Below are positions 63,701 through 64,000 of a DNA stretch of 64,000 nucleotides, in pieces; the first letter of the stretch is position 1; each line of letters starts with the position of its first letter. The stretch covers positions 1 through 64,000 of the forward strand of contig NYZD01000175.1 in NCBI GenBank assembly GCA_002685935.1, read 5' to 3'. The notes under the pieces were generated by a model. That model searched no databases. It saw nothing but the letters and a program-made list of their open reading frames with translations, and was not told where the DNA came from. The stretch is from Planctomycetaceae bacterium. Its GTDB lineage: Bacteria > Planctomycetota > Phycisphaerae > Phycisphaerales > Zrk34. Made by a program: the position numbers and the translations under genes.

Positions 63701-64000
63701 TGCCGCCGTACTTCCCAATGCCGTCGACTCCCTCCATCACCAACGGCTCAGGACCGACTCGTTCGGCCACGCTCGGCAGCTTCCCCTCCCGCACCAACGC
63801 GCCAAGAATGGACGACTCGCCTTTCGGATACCACGCGCCCGTTGTCCCCGCTTCGTAGTCCACCGCCACCTGGACGGCGGGCAGACCGTCCGGGTCGAAA
63901 TGGACATCACGCAATCGGTCAGCTTCGGCGACCGCCTCGGGCGCGTGCACGCGCGGCTGTGTCGGCACGTCCGGCCGCAACCCCAACCCGATAAGGTAGA
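60774..64000 (-). CDS. Solute-binding protein/OppB permease fusion (5' end outside window)
   Basis: Over 1070 residues in one frame, which remains open to the window edge, so the true start and probably a signal peptide lie beyond 64000; a TTG at 63986 is not the likely start. Residues about 80-660 are an SBP_bac_5 oligopeptide-binding protein (WTVHLRRGVRWSDGHPFTADD, FRQALSIAIHRQEII). After a linker and helix (about 698-720) comes a complete OppB-type permease (about 723-1070), with the IPPGDY loop and the EAA loop MAKGVRPFRLLIKYP. The binding domain is thus tethered to its own permease. oppC, oppD and oppF follow with 4-nt overlaps. Confidence 0.9.
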   Translation of the reverse strand, partial: YLIGLGLRPDVPTQPRVHAPEAVAEADRLRDVHFDPDGLPAVQVAVDYEAGTTGAWYPKGESSILGALVREGKLPSVAERVGPEPLVMEGVDGIGKYGGTWHRVATAPGDVFIIGYRLSGAMLVRWSPLGYPIRPHLAKGWSASDDKRVWTVHLRRGVRWSDGHPFTADDILYWWEHEAKYLESAPPTWMTVRGKTGEIVKVDTYTVKFVFPEPNGVLLESLATNRTRTPYAPRHYLEQYHPELGKADLIEAAMAARGVTTPRALYKTLRDYRNPEHPRMWPWVYRTYRPNPPEGFVRNPYFWAVDAEGNQLPYVDRILFEVKNTKLIPLAAASGDITMQARHITFDNYTLLMENRARHDYQVYHWFPAVRSSWTLFPNMNRRVLESEPATRWKAQLLADKRFRQALSIAIHRQEIIEALYGGQLEPAQIDPGRGSEFHNEALMHSYTEHDPQRAGALLDELGLTERDFEGMRTFPDGTRMTWYIDFTAFTGEGPAQFIVDDWAEGGVRALHRERARPLYSTQKNALLHDFSVWAGESEFNPLVEPRSFVPTYSESHHAPAYGTWFQKGGLYGNPLALQGGIEPPVGGVIRRTMELLDQATAAPTRDAQIELFGKITDIAAEQVWSISIASPPPQLVVVRNGFRNVPRVAIAGNTYSTPANAGIETYYFDEPTDSPGAIDQIKQEMTTVTPLPEAVDVQTLEVAEGGRLGGVIRWLIGGIGGLVIILAAVRHPYIGRRLLIMVPTLAIISAVTFFIIQIPPGDYIETRILELRQTGDEAAVDEVRQLGEQFHLDESLPRQYVRWLGLRWFVTFDAGDRGLLQGHMGRSMETQREVNDIIGDRVLLTVLVSLGTILFTWIVALPVGIYSAVRQYTIGDYALSFIGFIGMCVPNFLLAILLMYWSGRYLGINVTGLFSPAYAAAPEWTFGKVMDLLQHIWVPVIVIGVGGTAGMIRVMRGNLLDELRKPYVITAMAKGVRPFRLLIKYPVRIALNPFISGIGAIFPQLVSGGAIVAIVLGLPMVGPVLLQGLMTEDVYLAASMLMVLSLLGVLGTLVSDLLLLWLDPRIRMEGGAR

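Overview
The window is 64 kb of gene-dense, G+C-rich bacterial chromosome. The gene content fits a planctomycete, possibly class Phycisphaerae: a fused AroD-AroE, a PilX-type pilin carrying LamG domains, an AGCS symporter with a long extracytoplasmic loop, GH35-like and GH172 glycosidases, and short spacers with many 4-nt ATGA/GTGA overlaps. The taxonomic call is inference; no rRNA or other marker gene is present. No insertion sequence, integrase, CRISPR array or rRNA was seen.

Layout. 0.07-3.7 kb: SAM hydrolase, a DAO-type flavoprotein and two envelope proteins of unknown role. 3.8-7.8 kb: a GH35-like protein with altered catalytic positions, convergent with a GH172 (DUF2961) enzyme. 7.9-16.3 kb (all minus): CBS protein, AGCS symporter, lipoprotein, amidohydrolase, O-antigen-ligase-like protein, WecA/MraY-type transferase and a Dabb protein. 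16.5-19.9 kb (plus): nucleoside phosphorylase-fold protein, aroC, flavin reductase, truA. 19.9-25.6 kb: a Fe(III)/polyamine-type ABC importer with its ATPase divergent from the binding protein and permease, plus a secreted S1/P1-like metal-dependent protein. 25.6-28.6 kb: bioA and an EAL/HDOD regulator. 28.6-34.5 kb: a minor-pilin cluster dominated by a 1321-residue PilX-like protein with LamG domains. 34.6-42.2 kb (plus): dnaE, hscB-like, two CNNM/CBS membrane proteins and a TPR-YggX fusion. 42.2-48.7 kb (minus): RNHCP protein, Nudix hydrolase, then an ATP synthase operon (atpZ-I-B-E-F-H-A order) that stops at atpA with a terminator; atpG, atpD and atpC are not here. 48.9-53.4 kb: glycogen-debranching enzyme, PilZ protein, a decayed RCK/K+ channel gene and argG. 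53.4-57.4 kb (minus): MFS transporter, mdh with a tandem duplication in its 5' UTR, and aroDE. 57.4-64 kb: tRNA-Tyr with clear promoter and terminator, then a minus-strand oligopeptide ABC transporter (oppF, oppD, oppC and a binding-protein/permease fusion cut by the window end).

How the parts work together. AroDE and AroC belong to the shikimate route to chorismate. The F-type ATPase, mdh and several Na+ or peptide transporters are core energy and uptake functions. The pilins probably decorate a type IV pilus or type II pseudopilus whose assembly genes lie elsewhere. The most unusual items are the PilX-LamG protein, the GH35-like protein lacking the usual catalytic acids, the TPR-YggX fusion, the solute-binding-protein/OppB fusion, and the duplicated ribosome-binding region ahead of mdh.
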